Positions 1 through 8,388 of a stretch of 64,000 nucleotides of DNA are shown here, in pieces. Each line of letters begins with the position of its first letter. Positions within the stretch are counted from its first letter, which is position 1. A program made the translations under genes and the position numbers. A model generated the notes under the pieces. It saw only the letters and a program-made list of their open reading frames with translations, was not told the origin of the DNA and did not search any database. This DNA is from Cupriavidus necator A5-1 (GTDB taxonomy: Bacteria; Pseudomonadota; Gammaproteobacteria; Burkholderiales; Burkholderiaceae): the NCBI RefSeq assembly GCF_000744095.1, contig NZ_JQLI01000001.1, positions 124,001-188,000 of the forward strand. Reading direction: 5' to 3'.

Positions 1-109
1 CGCGTCTTCGCTCGTTGGCGGTTTGCCGCGGATCTCGGCCTCAATCGCGTACAGTTCGCCGATTCGGCGAATCGCCTCGGTGTTGATCTCGTTCCTGCGT
101 GCCAGGTGC
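1..109 (-). pseudogene. IS66-family transposase fragment
   Basis: Read on the minus strand, the first bases encode a stretch containing RRIGELYAIEAEIRGKPP. This matches the signature segment near the C-terminal part of IS66-type TnpC transposases (the helix reading GELYAIEAEIRG). The frame is open at the window edge, so more of the transposase may lie outside. Inside the window it runs only about 35 residues before the similarity stops, and no start codon or partner tnpA/tnpB gene is visible. I read it as one end of a truncated IS66 copy. Confidence 0.7.
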
Positions 110-535
110 AGGGTCAGTCCCCTGACGCCAAAATCTTGAGGTGCAGATCACGATGCTGTTCGCGATGCCTAATCTGTGGATAGTGCGCAAGAAGCTGTGC
201 ATCGCAACAGCATGAGATGCAAGCGTGGCGTCACGGCGCAAGCGGCGCCGCCACAGTGCGCTGTCGCAGGCCAGGACAGCACAGCTAATCTAAGCAAAGT
301 CATCGCACTTCGCGATCACGCAAGCGTCGAGTGTCGGAGATCTGCGTAAATTCGTGTTGCGCAGACCTTCCTTAACTCTGCGTTTTGAGGCCGCAGCCAA
401 AGGTACTTCGGTCGTTCCTTGGGTAGCGGTGAAGGACCGTTCCTGGCCGGAACGTGACGGCCAAGGCGGTCGACCGAGATCGGCCAAGACGGCGGTCGCC
501 TTTCTTCCAGAGCAAGTATTTGACGATTGACTCGA
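110..535. other. Non-coding stretch, no gene recognised
   Basis: Between the IS66 scrap and the oxygenase-like gene I see only short overlapping reading frames without recognisable domains or ribosome binding sites. It probably represents eroded IS-flanking DNA. Confidence 0.5.
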
Positions 536-1276
536 CTAGTCAGCCCGCCGCCACTGACCTGATTCGTGGCGCACGCTGACCCTGTCTCCATTAAGCAACA
601 CTTGCTCTTCACTCATCCTGATTGAGGTCGAAAGGTCAATGTCGAAATCGACCTTGAGTGCTTGTTCGACATAGGCATCCTCGATGGGAAGCTCCCAGGT
701 CAGAAATAGCTGCGTGCAGTCCTGGTCGGCCGGGAAGTCGGTCACATCAAAACCGTTGCTGCCGCGTCGAATCACCCCATGAGGCTGGCAGGGATCGAAT
801 ATCAACACCCTTCCCCGGCTCAGGGGGATTCGAAGACCCAACGACGGAAAATGTACGTCCAGCCCCTTGTCCTCGCTCAGGAAGAGATTGCAGAAGGCCG
901 CACCGCCATACTGCTCTCCGTCATGGTGATACCTCGCGCCGCGGCAAGCCATGAGAGCGACGTCGCTCGGGGCAAACACTTCAGATAGTCCAAGCGTGCT
1001 CGTCCAATCGGACACCGCCCGCACGCAGCGCGAGTAGTCCGGCCAGCGAGCTCGCGCTCGTGCCAGAGGCATAACCTCGACGTCTCCGGGCTCCAGGGTC
1101 ATGCGGGACGATATCTCCCTTGCCCAATCCGCGAGCAGACGTGCTGGCGGCTCGGGTATATTGACCGTGCCCGACAGCACGATGTCACTCACGCTCCGAC
1201 TGCGGATGGCGTCGCCACCCCAGAAATAGGAGGTGAGGAGTGTTCGGGCCGGAGATTGTTGTGGGTTTTGGCTCAT
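536..1276 (-). CDS. 2OG-Fe(II) oxygenase-like hypothetical protein
   Basis: The minus-strand frame gives 246 residues if translation starts at ATG 1276 (MSQNPQQ). A longer start at 1519 exists, but the added N-terminus is arginine-rich and looks non-coding. The key region is H117-H118-D119 (YHHDGEQYGG) followed by a distal PHGVIRRG (H166, R170). This is the spacing of the HxD...H...R iron and 2-oxoglutarate site in the double-stranded beta-helix of prolyl-4-hydroxylase/AlkB-type dioxygenases. The substrate is unknown. There is no co-oriented neighbour: a transporter remnant lies upstream and debris downstream. The family assignment rests on motif spacing only. Confidence 0.6.
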   Translation of the reverse strand: MSQNPQQSPARTLLTSYFWGGDAIRSRSVSDIVLSGTVNIPEPPARLLADWAREISSRMTLEPGDVEVMPLARARARWPDYSRCVRAVSDWTSTLGLSEVFAPSDVALMACRGARYHHDGEQYGGAAFCNLFLSEDKGLDVHFPSLGLRIPLSRGRVLIFDPCQPHGVIRRGSNGFDVTDFPADQDCTQLFLTWELPIEDAYVEQALKVDFDIDLSTSIRMSEEQVLLNGDRVSVRHESGQWRRAD

Positions 1277-1494
1277 AGCCAGCAGTGTAATGCGGCTGCC
1301 TCGGTTGCTTTGCCATCGCGCCAGCCAACGGCGCTTGTCGACCCCGAACTGCCGTTCAGACTGCCCCGCTGCAACGGCCGCTTCCAGAGAGCAACCGCCG
1401 CTCGTCATCGCGTGTAAACGGGCTGGCTCATCAGCGGCTGGGCGGACGCCTACTACTTCTCGGCGGAACTGATAGTGTTTCCGGTCGGGACGGG

Positions 1495-1711
1495 AAGGTC
1501 CATCCGCTGGGCACCGCAATCGCGCTGCCGCCGTTCGGGCAGAAGGCAGGCGCTGCCCCGGTCCTGTTCGGCTTCATGCAAATGGGCTGCGCGGCCCCGC
1601 CATGGAGTTGTCTCTGCGCAGGTTGTGCCCGCCTATTTGGCCTTCTTTATCGTCCTGGCGGCCAGCTTGCCGTTGTCGCCGCTGGTGTTCTGGCGATCGG
1701 CCGGTCGCTGA
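1495..1711 (+). pseudogene. Bcr/CflA-type MFS efflux transporter remnant (C-terminal end)
   Basis: Two plus-strand frames together give the end of a drug-resistance MFS protein. The first reads GTAIALPPFGQKAGAA...LLFGFMQMGC-like sequence (about 1500-1595). After a frameshift near 1600 the second reads VVPAYLAFFIVLAASLPL, a last membrane helix. The motif in which a conserved FG is followed by a GFMQMG-type glycine-rich helix is typical of Bcr/CflA transporters. The frame ends at a TGA at 1709-1711 whose bases belong to the adjoining IS end, so the IS insertion or an associated deletion removed the true C-terminus. It is not functional. Confidence 0.6.
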
Positions 1712-1752
1712 ATGCCAGAAGCGGCGTTTGTCAACGTACTTGTCGCGTCACC

Positions 1753-2832
1753 TCACGCAACCTGCTTTAGTTCTGCTGGCTCAATCCGTTCCGGATTGAG
1801 CCAGACTTTGTCGGCCAAGCTCCAGTTCCGTGTCGACCCTGACCAACGCTCTGGCGTTCTGGCCTTCGCCTCTGCATAGACCGCTTCTCGTTGAGCCAGC
1901 ACCGCTGCGGATATACCGCTATGGCGCTGCGCCGGTGTCACGAATTTCAGCCCACTATGCTTGTGCTCGTGGTTGTACCAACGCACGAATCGCTGCGTCC
2001 ATGCGCGTGCCTCGTCCACGCTGCCGAATGCCTGGCGCGGGTAGTCCGGCCGATATTTGCAGGTCCGGAACAGCGACTCGGCGTAGGGGTTGTCATTGCT
2101 CACGCGCGGCCGGCTGAACGAAGCGACCACCCCCAGGTTTTCCAGGGTGGCCAGCATCGTCGCGCCCTTCATTGGACCGCCGTTATCCGAGTGCAGAACC
2201 AGAGGACGTCCAGCCAGACCTTCGGCCAAACTGGATCGCCGCATGAGCAACGCCGCCAACTCCGCCGATTCCGCCCGATGCACTTCGTGACCGACGATCT
2301 TGCGGCTGAACACGTCCAGCATCATGTACCAGTAGTAATACTGTCCCTTGATTTCCGCTGGCATCCAGGTGATGTCCCAGCTCCACACCTGATTGGGTCC
2401 GGTGGCGCAATGGCTGGTCACCACCCGGGCCGAGGGCTTGCGCGCACGACCACGGTGATGCTGCTGCGACGCACTACGCAAGACACGATAAAAACTCGAC
2501 CCCGAGGCCACGTACTGGCCGCGGTCCGCCAGCGTCGGGACGATTTGGCTGGGCGGCAAACTGGCAAACTCCACGCTGTTGGCTACCTCAAGAATTAGCT
2601 GGCGTTCCGGCTCGCTGAGCTTGTTGGCTGGCGCTGGCCGCTCAGTGGTGGTGCGAGCATCTGCGACCACCTCATCGCCCTCCTGAACCCAGCGCTGGAA
2701 GGTGCGCAAGCTCAGACCCAACTCGTCGCAAGCGTGGGCCAGTCGGCAGCCTGAGCGTTCTGCCTCTCGAATCAACGATATACACAACCGGCGATCTGGG
2801 ACGCTGATCAGTCGTCCTCTTTTTCTCCCCAA
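1753..2832 (-). CDS. IS3-family transposase OrfB (DDE integrase domain)
   Basis: This 359-residue protein has an N-terminal helix-turn-helix-like region (LGLSLRTFQRWVQEGDE, about 39-53) and an rve integrase core. The DDE residues are visible as WSWDITW, LHSDNGG and NPYAESLF. The C-terminal WYNHEHKHSGLKFVTP is typical of IS3-group OrfB. As drawn it begins with a TTG at 2832, but translation most likely occurs by -1 frameshifting from OrfA at the A7 run (2850-2856), producing an OrfAB fusion. The core looks intact, so the element could be active. Confidence 0.9.
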   Translation of the reverse strand: MGRKRGRLISVPDRRLCISLIREAERSGCRLAHACDELGLSLRTFQRWVQEGDEVVADARTTTERPAPANKLSEPERQLILEVANSVEFASLPPSQIVPTLADRGQYVASGSSFYRVLRSASQQHHRGRARKPSARVVTSHCATGPNQVWSWDITWMPAEIKGQYYYWYMMLDVFSRKIVGHEVHRAESAELAALLMRRSSLAEGLAGRPLVLHSDNGGPMKGATMLATLENLGVVASFSRPRVSNDNPYAESLFRTCKYRPDYPRQAFGSVDEARAWTQRFVRWYNHEHKHSGLKFVTPAQRHSGISAAVLAQREAVYAEAKARTPERWSGSTRNWSLADKVWLNPERIEPAELKQVA

Positions 2833-3305
2833 ATCGCCTGGGCTTTTTTTCTCAGGATGAGCAACGCGGCCGCTTCCGCCAGCGCCTTCTCCTTTCGCTG
2901 TAATTCCTTCTCAAGCTGCTGGATGCGCTTCTTGTCACCTTTCGACTGAAGCCGTTGCTCTCGCGCCTGCTCACCTGCGTTCGCATTGGCCGATCGACAG
3001 GCCTCTCGCCAGGCAGCGATCTGCTCGGCGTAAAGACCCTTGCGGCGGCAATACTCGGCCAATTCCGCTTCATTGAGCGGCGCGGTTTCCAGCACCACCG
3101 CAAACTTGTCTGCCGAGGACCAGGCCTCGGGGTTCTTTCCATCTCCCGGCACCGGGACTCCTTGCGCTTTCATCTGTCGACGCCAAGCATACAGCGTTTG
3201 CTCAGTGATCCCCGTCTCCCTTGCCAGCGCCGACACCAACGCGTTCTCAGGAGGCATCATGCGGCGCAACAGCGCTTCCTTTCTCTCTGCTGAATAGGCT
3301 CTCAT
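2808..3305 (-). CDS. IS3-family transposase OrfA (HTH_Tnp_1)
   Basis: This 165-residue protein has an N-terminal helix-turn-helix (ALARETGITEQTLYAWRRQM, about 26-45), a second DNA-binding-like helical region, and a C-terminal coiled coil with leucine-zipper character (KKRIQQLEKELQRKEKALAEA). That is the usual OrfA plan for DNA recognition and multimerisation. It overlaps OrfB by 25 bases. A minus-strand AAAAAAAG run near codons 150-152 sits inside the overlap, and OrfB lies in the -1 frame, which is the standard IS3 programmed frameshift arrangement. Confidence 0.88.
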   Translation of the reverse strand: MRAYSAERKEALLRRMMPPENALVSALARETGITEQTLYAWRRQMKAQGVPVPGDGKNPEAWSSADKFAVVLETAPLNEAELAEYCRRKGLYAEQIAAWREACRSANANAGEQAREQRLQSKGDKKRIQQLEKELQRKEKALAEAAALLILRKKAQAIWGEKEDD

Positions 3306-3335
3306 TCACTCTGACTCTACCGCCCCCAGACTGGG

Positions 3336-3986
3336 TCAATCGAAATCAGTAACACGACAACTATGCTGACACCGGGGGGAAGTGCGCCGGTCATGCGAAG
3401 AAGTGTTTGCTGTTGTGGACACGCTCAGTGACGCGAGGATCGCGTCGCGGCAAACCGCCAGGATTTCGTCGGCCAGCGGCGAGTCGTCCGGACAGGCCCG
3501 CGACATGACGACGGCGCCCACCGCGTGCGCCAGTATGTCGAGGGACCGGGCTCGCGCCCGACCCGGATCGGCTCCGTCCGAAAGAGTGTCCTCGGGCCTC
3601 AGCGCAGCCAGCAGGCTCTCAATGCCAGCCGCGAACGCGGTCCGAACCGCTTCTGGTTGACGCGCGGCATCCCCGCCTAGTGCGGCCATCGTGCAACCGG
3701 TAGCGCGGGTGTCGCGGTGCTCGCGAGAAAGGTAATGCTGCACGAACTCTGGCGCGTTTACACCCTGGCTCATTGCCACCGTCTGCGCGATGCCGCAGGC
3801 CGCCGATTCCGCCATCAGGTCGGCCTTGGAGCGGAACTGTCTGTAAAAGCCGCCGTGGGTGAAGCCGGCGGCGGCCATCAGATCGGCAACGCCAACCCCG
3901 TCGTAGCCACGTTCCCGAAACATCTTGGACGCCGTCGCGACAACGTGCTCCCGGTTGGCCTGTGCCTGTGCCTTGGTGATCTTCAT
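3336..3986 (-). CDS. TetR/AcrR-family repressor, C-terminus altered by IS insertion
   Basis: This 216-residue protein has the N-terminal TetR helix-turn-helix (GVGVADLMAAAGFTHGGFYR, about 31-50) and an all-helical ligand domain resembling NemR/AcrR-type regulators. It is divergent from the Old Yellow Enzyme operon and probably represses it in response to electrophiles. The natural protein should end near DAILASL. Here the frame runs on for about 29 low-complexity residues and stops on the first three bases of the IS3 element. The DNA-binding and most ligand-binding residues remain, so it may still work. The family assignment is firm; the target is inferred from position. Confidence 0.85.
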   Translation of the reverse strand: MKITKAQAQANREHVVATASKMFRERGYDGVGVADLMAAAGFTHGGFYRQFRSKADLMAESAACGIAQTVAMSQGVNAPEFVQHYLSREHRDTRATGCTMAALGGDAARQPEAVRTAFAAGIESLLAALRPEDTLSDGADPGRARARSLDILAHAVGAVVMSRACPDDSPLADEILAVCRDAILASLSVSTTANTSSHDRRTSPRCQHSCRVTDFD

Positions 3987-4023
3987 TTCCTGACCACGGT
4001 GGGTTCATGTCTGCGAAGGCTCC

Positions 4024-4051
4024 ATTATACATTGATGTTAATCGTCATCAA
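4024..4051 (-). promoter_or_regulatory. Predicted sigma70 promoter of the tetR gene
   Basis: On the minus strand TTGATG (4051-4046) is followed by a 16-bp spacer and a perfect TATAAT (4029-4024), about 40 bases upstream of the repressor start. It overlaps one of two ATCGTCATCA repeats, so autoregulation is plausible. Confidence 0.6.
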
Positions 4052-4083
4052 AACATTGACAGTTAAGATTATGATCGTCATCA
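4041..4083 (+). promoter_or_regulatory. Candidate TetR operator: paired ATCGTCATCA repeats
   Basis: The ten bases ATCGTCATCA occur at 4041-4050 and again at 4074-4083, 33 bp apart (about three helical turns). The first also forms an inverted pair with TGATG at 4033-4037. A TTGACA at 4056-4061 lies between the copies and could be the -35 of the rightward operon, although the matching -10 is weak. The position between divergent regulator and target is what an operator should have. Confidence 0.5.
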
Positions 4084-4117
4084 TTGAGTGCAATTCCAAC
4101 CTAGAGGCTGACGCAAC

Positions 4118-5200
4118 ATGACCGACAAGACGCTTTTCGAGCCCTACAACCTTGGGCGCCTGACACTCGCCAATCGTTTTGTCATGGCGCCGCTGACTCG
4201 CAATCGCGCAGGCGCGGGGCTGGTACCCAGCGAACTCGCCGCCACCTACTACGCCCAGCGCGCCTCGGCCGGCCTGATCATCACGGAGGCCACTCAGGTG
4301 TCGGTCCAGGCTCAGGGCTATCAGGACACGCCGGGCCTGTACACGCCCGAGCAAATCGTCGGCTGGCGCAAGGTCACCGAGGCTGTGCATGCCAAGGGGG
4401 GACGCATCTTCGCGCAACTCTGGCACGTCGGCCGTGTCTCGCACGTCGACGTCCAGCCTGACGGCGCTGTGCCGGTCGCGCCTTCGGCCATCCGCGCGGC
4501 GACGAAGACCTTTGTCAACAACGGTTTTGTCGACGTGTCGCAGCCGCGCGCCCTCGAACTCAACGAACTGCCGGGCATCGTTGGCGACTTTCGCCAAGCC
4601 GCGGCAAATGCAATGGCCGCAGGCTTCGACGGCGTGGAGATCCACGGTGCCAACGGCTACCTGCTGGAGCAGTTCATCAAAGATGGGGCCAACCAGCGCA
4701 CTGACGCCTACGGCGGCACGATCGAGAACCGTGCGCGCCTGTTGTTGGAAGTCGTCGCGGCAGTGGTAGCAGAAATCGGCGCCGACCGAACCGGTGTGCG
4801 CATCTCGCCTGTGTCACCGGTAAATGGCATTTCGAGCAGCGACCCTCAGCCGCAGTACGACTACATCGCCGGGCAGCTCAGCGCGCTGGGCATCGTCTAC
4901 CTGCATGTGGTCGAGGGCGCGACCGGCGGCCCGCGCGATGTCGCACCGTTTGACTACGACGCGCTGCGCCGCCGCTTCAGGCAAACGTACCTGGCCAACA
5001 ACGGGTACGACCTGGAACTCGCCACCGCCAGGCTCAAACAGGGCAAGGCAGACCTGTTCGCTTTCGGCCGTGCCTTCATCAGCAACCCCGACCTGGTCAA
5101 ACGCCTGAAGACGGGCGCCCCATTGGCCCAGCCCGACTTCGCCACGCTCTATGGTGGCGGCGCTGCGGGCTACACCGATTATCCATCCATCACAGCCTGA
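4118..5200 (+). CDS. nemA: Old Yellow Enzyme family alkene reductase (NemA-like)
   Basis: This 360-residue FMN-dependent ene-reductase has the usual length for the family. It begins LFEPYNLGRLTLANRFVMAP, the canonical OYE N-terminus. EIHGANGYLL carries the substrate-anchoring His176/Asn179 pair, QLWHVGR lies in the FMN barrel, and FGRAFISNPDL is the phosphate-binding end. Such enzymes reduce activated C=C bonds, N-ethylmaleimide, nitroesters or quinones with NAD(P)H. It is the first gene of a four-gene rightward operon opposite a TetR repressor, the same arrangement as nemR-nemA. The gene symbol reflects similarity, not proven orthology. Confidence 0.88.
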   Translation: MTDKTLFEPYNLGRLTLANRFVMAPLTRNRAGAGLVPSELAATYYAQRASAGLIITEATQVSVQAQGYQDTPGLYTPEQIVGWRKVTEAVHAKGGRIFAQLWHVGRVSHVDVQPDGAVPVAPSAIRAATKTFVNNGFVDVSQPRALELNELPGIVGDFRQAAANAMAAGFDGVEIHGANGYLLEQFIKDGANQRTDAYGGTIENRARLLLEVVAAVVAEIGADRTGVRISPVSPVNGISSSDPQPQYDYIAGQLSALGIVYLHVVEGATGGPRDVAPFDYDALRRRFRQTYLANNGYDLELATARLKQGKADLFAFGRAFISNPDLVKRLKTGAPLAQPDFATLYGGGAAGYTDYPSITA

Positions 5201-5252
5201 GTCGCGCGCCGCTTGCATCCGCGTCCGAACCGCCTTGAAAAGAAAATTATTC

Positions 5253-6041
5253 ATGACCACGCTTCCGACTGTTCTCATCACCGGCGCCTCCTCCGGCATC
5301 GGCGCCACCTACGCCGAGCGCTTCGCCCGCCGCGGCCACGACCTTGTGCTGGTTGCACGCGACAAGGCGCGCCTCGAAACGCTGGCCGCGCGGCTGCGTG
5401 AAGAAAGTGGGGTGGCCGTGGAAGTGCTGCAGGCCGACCTCACCCAGCCCGCCGACCTTGCCGGGGTCGAGACTCGTCTGCGCGAGGATGCTCGCATAGG
5501 CATCCTGATCAACAACGCCGGGATGGCTCAATCGGGCGGCTTCGTGCAGCAGACGCCTGAGGGCATCGAACGCCTGATCACGCTCAACACCACGGCGCTT
5601 ACGCGGCTTGCAGCCGCCGCCGCTCCGCGCTTCGTGGAGTCGGGTACCGGCGCAATCGTCAACATCGGCTCGGTGGTAGGTTTCGCGCCCGAGTTCGGCA
5701 TGTCGATTTACGGCGCCACCAAGGCGTTTGTGCTGTTCCTGTCGCAGGGATTGAACCTCGAGTTGTCGCCCAGCGGCGTCTACGTGCAGGCGGTGCTCCC
5801 AGCGGCGACCCGCACGGAAATATGGGGGCGCGCCGGCATCGACGTCAATACGCTACCCGAGGTGATGGAAGTCGGCGAACTGGTTGATGCGGCACTGGTC
5901 GGCTTCGATCGCCGCGAACTCGTGACTATCCCGCCGCTGCACGTGGCGGCGCGCTGGGACGCATTGGATGGCGCGCGTCAAGGGCTCATATCGGACATTC
6001 GACAAGCCCAGGCGGCCGAACGCTATCGGCCCGAAGCCTGA
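5253..6041 (+). CDS. SDR-family NAD(P)-dependent oxidoreductase
   Basis: The ATG at 5253 gives 262 residues. A longer upstream start would overlap the preceding gene and adds an unlikely N-terminus. The Rossmann signature TGASSGIG sits at the N-terminus (about 9-16), NNAG in the middle, and the catalytic Tyr-Lys is seen as SIYGATKAF. This is a classical short-chain dehydrogenase/reductase, probably soluble. It follows the alkene reductase by about 50 bases and precedes a hydrolase, so it likely acts on a carbonyl or alcohol product in the same detoxification operon. The substrate cannot be read from sequence. Confidence 0.85.
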   Translation: MTTLPTVLITGASSGIGATYAERFARRGHDLVLVARDKARLETLAARLREESGVAVEVLQADLTQPADLAGVETRLREDARIGILINNAGMAQSGGFVQQTPEGIERLITLNTTALTRLAAAAAPRFVESGTGAIVNIGSVVGFAPEFGMSIYGATKAFVLFLSQGLNLELSPSGVYVQAVLPAATRTEIWGRAGIDVNTLPEVMEVGELVDAALVGFDRRELVTIPPLHVAARWDALDGARQGLISDIRQAQAAERYRPEA

Positions 6042-6083
6042 CCGCCACAATGACCGGGGCGTCACCCCCGACGAGAATCGACC

Positions 6084-6947
6084 ATGAACTTCAAAGCGCT
6101 GCAGGCGTCTTATGCCCACGCTCAGACCAAGCTCGTAGAGGCGGGCGGAACCACGTTCGCTTATCGCGAACTGGGACAGCATGGCGGTACCCCGCTGGTC
6201 CTCCTCAACCACTGGGGCGCCGTGCTGGACAACTTCGACCCGCGCATCGTAGATGGCCTGGCTCGTGAGCACCACGTTATTGCCATCGACTATCGCGGAA
6301 TCGGTTTGTCCGGCGGCACCGCGTCGGTGACCGTCGACGAGATGGCGCGCGACACTATCGCGGTGATCCGCGCGATGGGTTTCGATCAAGTAAATCTGCT
6401 CGGCTTTTCGCTTGGCGGTTTCGTGGCACAGGACGTGGCCCTGAAGGCGCCTGCCCTTGTGCGCAAGCTCATCCTTACCGGCACGGGCCCCGCGGGCGGT
6501 CAGGGCATCGATCGTGTCGGTGCGGTGTCGTGGCCGCTGATACTCAAGGGCCTGCTGACGCTACGCGACCCCAAGACCTATCTCTTCTTCACCACTACGG
6601 CCATCGGCCGGCAGGCGGCAAGCGCCTTCCTGAAAAGACTGAAGGAGCGCCGCGCCGATCGCGACAGGGGACCGACACCCCGCGCCTTCTTGCGCCAGCT
6701 CAAGGCGATTAAGGCTTGGGGCCAGCAGGTGCCGCAGGATCTCTCCGGCCTGCGCATGCCGGTCCTGATCGCCAACGGCGACAACGACATCATGGTGCCC
6801 ACCACACTGAGTCGCGACATGGCCCGCCGCATTCCCCATGCGCAGTTGGTCATCTACGAAGACGCCGGCCATGGCGGCATCTTTCAATATCACGCCGACT
6901 TCGTGTCGAAGGCGCTGGCGTTCCTGGCAGCCCCCCACATTGGTTAA
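6084..6947 (+). CDS. Alpha/beta-fold hydrolase
   Basis: This 287-residue protein has the alpha/beta-hydrolase core. An oxyanion-hole strand reads LLNHWG, the nucleophile elbow is LLGFSLGGFV (Ser109), the acid is around NGDNDIMVP, and the catalytic histidine is in DAGHGGIFQYH near the C-terminus. It belongs with the serine hydrolases often placed beside oxidoreductases in stress operons. It is co-directional with the SDR gene and 6 bases upstream of the next start, so it is almost certainly cotranscribed. Confidence 0.85.
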   Translation: MNFKALQASYAHAQTKLVEAGGTTFAYRELGQHGGTPLVLLNHWGAVLDNFDPRIVDGLAREHHVIAIDYRGIGLSGGTASVTVDEMARDTIAVIRAMGFDQVNLLGFSLGGFVAQDVALKAPALVRKLILTGTGPAGGQGIDRVGAVSWPLILKGLLTLRDPKTYLFFTTTAIGRQAASAFLKRLKERRADRDRGPTPRAFLRQLKAIKAWGQQVPQDLSGLRMPVLIANGDNDIMVPTTLSRDMARRIPHAQLVIYEDAGHGGIFQYHADFVSKALAFLAAPHIG

Positions 6948-6953
6948 AGCAAC

Positions 6954-7955
6954 ATGCAAGCACTCACATTCAAACGCTATGGCAGATCACCTGAGATCGA
7001 GTTCGCCGACGTTCCACGCCCCACGTTAAAGGCGGATGAGTTGCTGGTGCAGGTCCACGCGGCCGGATTGAACCCAATCGACAACATGATTCCCGCGGGC
7101 ACGTTCAAGCCCGTCCTGAAGTTCGAATTACCAGCAACGCTAGGCAGCGATATTGCCGGCGTGGTGGTTGAGGTTGGCAGTCGCGTGACGCGTTTCAAGC
7201 CGGGCGATGCCGTTTTTGCCAGTCTCTTCGATCTTGGCAGAGGGTCGATCGCCGAATTCGCGGCGGTGCCGGAAAGCGTTGCCGCACCGAAGCCGGCCAA
7301 GCTCGACTTTGTGCAGGCCGCCTCCGTTCCGATGGTTGGCCTCACCTCGTGGCAAGCATTGAAGGAGCGTGCCAATGTTCGAGCTGGCCAGAAAGTGTTC
7401 ATCCCTGCGGGGTCGGGCGGTATCGGTACGTTCGCGATCCAGCTAGCAAAGTACTTTGGTGCCAAGGTAGGAACGACCACCAGCACGGGTAATGTCCCAC
7501 TGGTCACCACGCTGGGCGCAGACGAGGTGGTTGATTATAAGAAGGAGAACTTCGAAAAAGTGCTGCGGGGCTACGACGTCGTGCTCGGTACACTGCGGGG
7601 CGATGCGATCGAGAAAGCCATCGGCATTCTCAAACCAGGGAGCAAGGTTGTCTCGCTCATCGGTCCGTTGGACGCAGCGTTCGCACGCGCACGACGCCTG
7701 AATTTCTTTCTAACGTTCGTGTTCGGCTTGATGAGCCGAAAAATCATGCGCCTTGCAAGAAAACGGGACGTCACCTACTCATTTCTATTCGTCCGTCCCG
7801 ACGGCGCCCAACTCGCCGAGATTGGAGGACTTCTCGAGTCGGAACACATTCGTCCGGTGATCGACAGGGTTTTTTCGTTCGAGCAAGCGAAGGAAGCGCT
7901 TGAATACTTGGCCCAGGGACGCGCGAAGGGCAAGGTCGTCGTGAAGATCAAGTGA
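6954..7955 (+). CDS. Zinc-independent medium-chain NADP-dependent oxidoreductase (quinone oxidoreductase-like)
   Basis: This 333-residue MDR-superfamily protein has a GroES-like N-terminal domain (VQVHAAGLNPIDNMI, LGSDIAGVV) and a Rossmann NADPH domain with VFIPAGSGGIGTFAIQLAKY. The ligands of catalytic zinc are absent, as in QOR-type quinone and enone reductases. It ends the OYE-SDR-hydrolase operon. The set of ene-reductase, SDR, hydrolase and quinone reductase suggests a response to alpha,beta-unsaturated carbonyls or quinones. Confidence 0.85.
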   Translation: MQALTFKRYGRSPEIEFADVPRPTLKADELLVQVHAAGLNPIDNMIPAGTFKPVLKFELPATLGSDIAGVVVEVGSRVTRFKPGDAVFASLFDLGRGSIAEFAAVPESVAAPKPAKLDFVQAASVPMVGLTSWQALKERANVRAGQKVFIPAGSGGIGTFAIQLAKYFGAKVGTTTSTGNVPLVTTLGADEVVDYKKENFEKVLRGYDVVLGTLRGDAIEKAIGILKPGSKVVSLIGPLDAAFARARRLNFFLTFVFGLMSRKIMRLARKRDVTYSFLFVRPDGAQLAEIGGLLESEHIRPVIDRVFSFEQAKEALEYLAQGRAKGKVVVKIK

Positions 7956-8388
7956 GTGGCCAAACGGTTGACTGTGCAGGAGCTTGCCCTAGCGACTGAA
8001 GACGCGGGTGACTAGGTTAAGGCTCATGGAGAACCGGATGGCCGGTTAGAGGTGCAGAGCCGCCGCCCGAACGTCCGAGCACAAGCGCGAGCGAATGACG
8101 CTTGTTGGCCGGGTCCGGCCCGACGCCGAGCACAACCGAGCGTTCTTCCTCACCGGTCCGCATAGGGCAGAAGACGACCCTTCTGAGTCATTCAAGGGTT
8201 CTTCGCGTGGGTCTGCTACCGCCTTCAAACCGGCCAATCGCCCTTTGTTCCATACTCTGGAAATCAACTGATGTAGCGCGGTGCTTTGCGTGTAGTCTCG
8301 TCGCAGACCTGTCTGAGGTTCGGTCTTCAGAGGCAAGTTGACCAAAGACCCTGGCCGAGAGCCAGGCCAGGGGAAACTCAAATTGTCT
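7956..8388. other. Intergenic stretch without a recognised gene
   Basis: This DNA follows the OYE operon. Only unconvincing short frames are present and none shows a known motif. It leads directly into a degraded dehydrogenase gene. Confidence 0.45.

Larger units (their letters stand above)
1709..3338 (-). mobile_element. IS3-family insertion sequence, apparently complete
   Basis: The element carries overlapping orfA and orfB on the minus strand. Proposed termini are 3338 (minus strand TGACCCAGTCTGGGGGCGG) and 1709 (plus strand TGAATGCCAGAAGCGGCG). Both begin with TGA and share the GGCG block as imperfect inverted repeats. The total is about 1.63 kb. No 3-4 bp target duplication is seen (flanks cgc and atc), which suggests a deletion next to one end or an incorrectly placed terminus. 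Each end supplies the stop codon of the neighbouring truncated gene (MFS remnant on one side, TetR on the other). Confidence 0.7.

Noticed and set aside
1706..3342. Target-site duplication of the IS3 element
   Set aside because: Flanking bases (cgc and atc) do not match, so no duplication is claimed.
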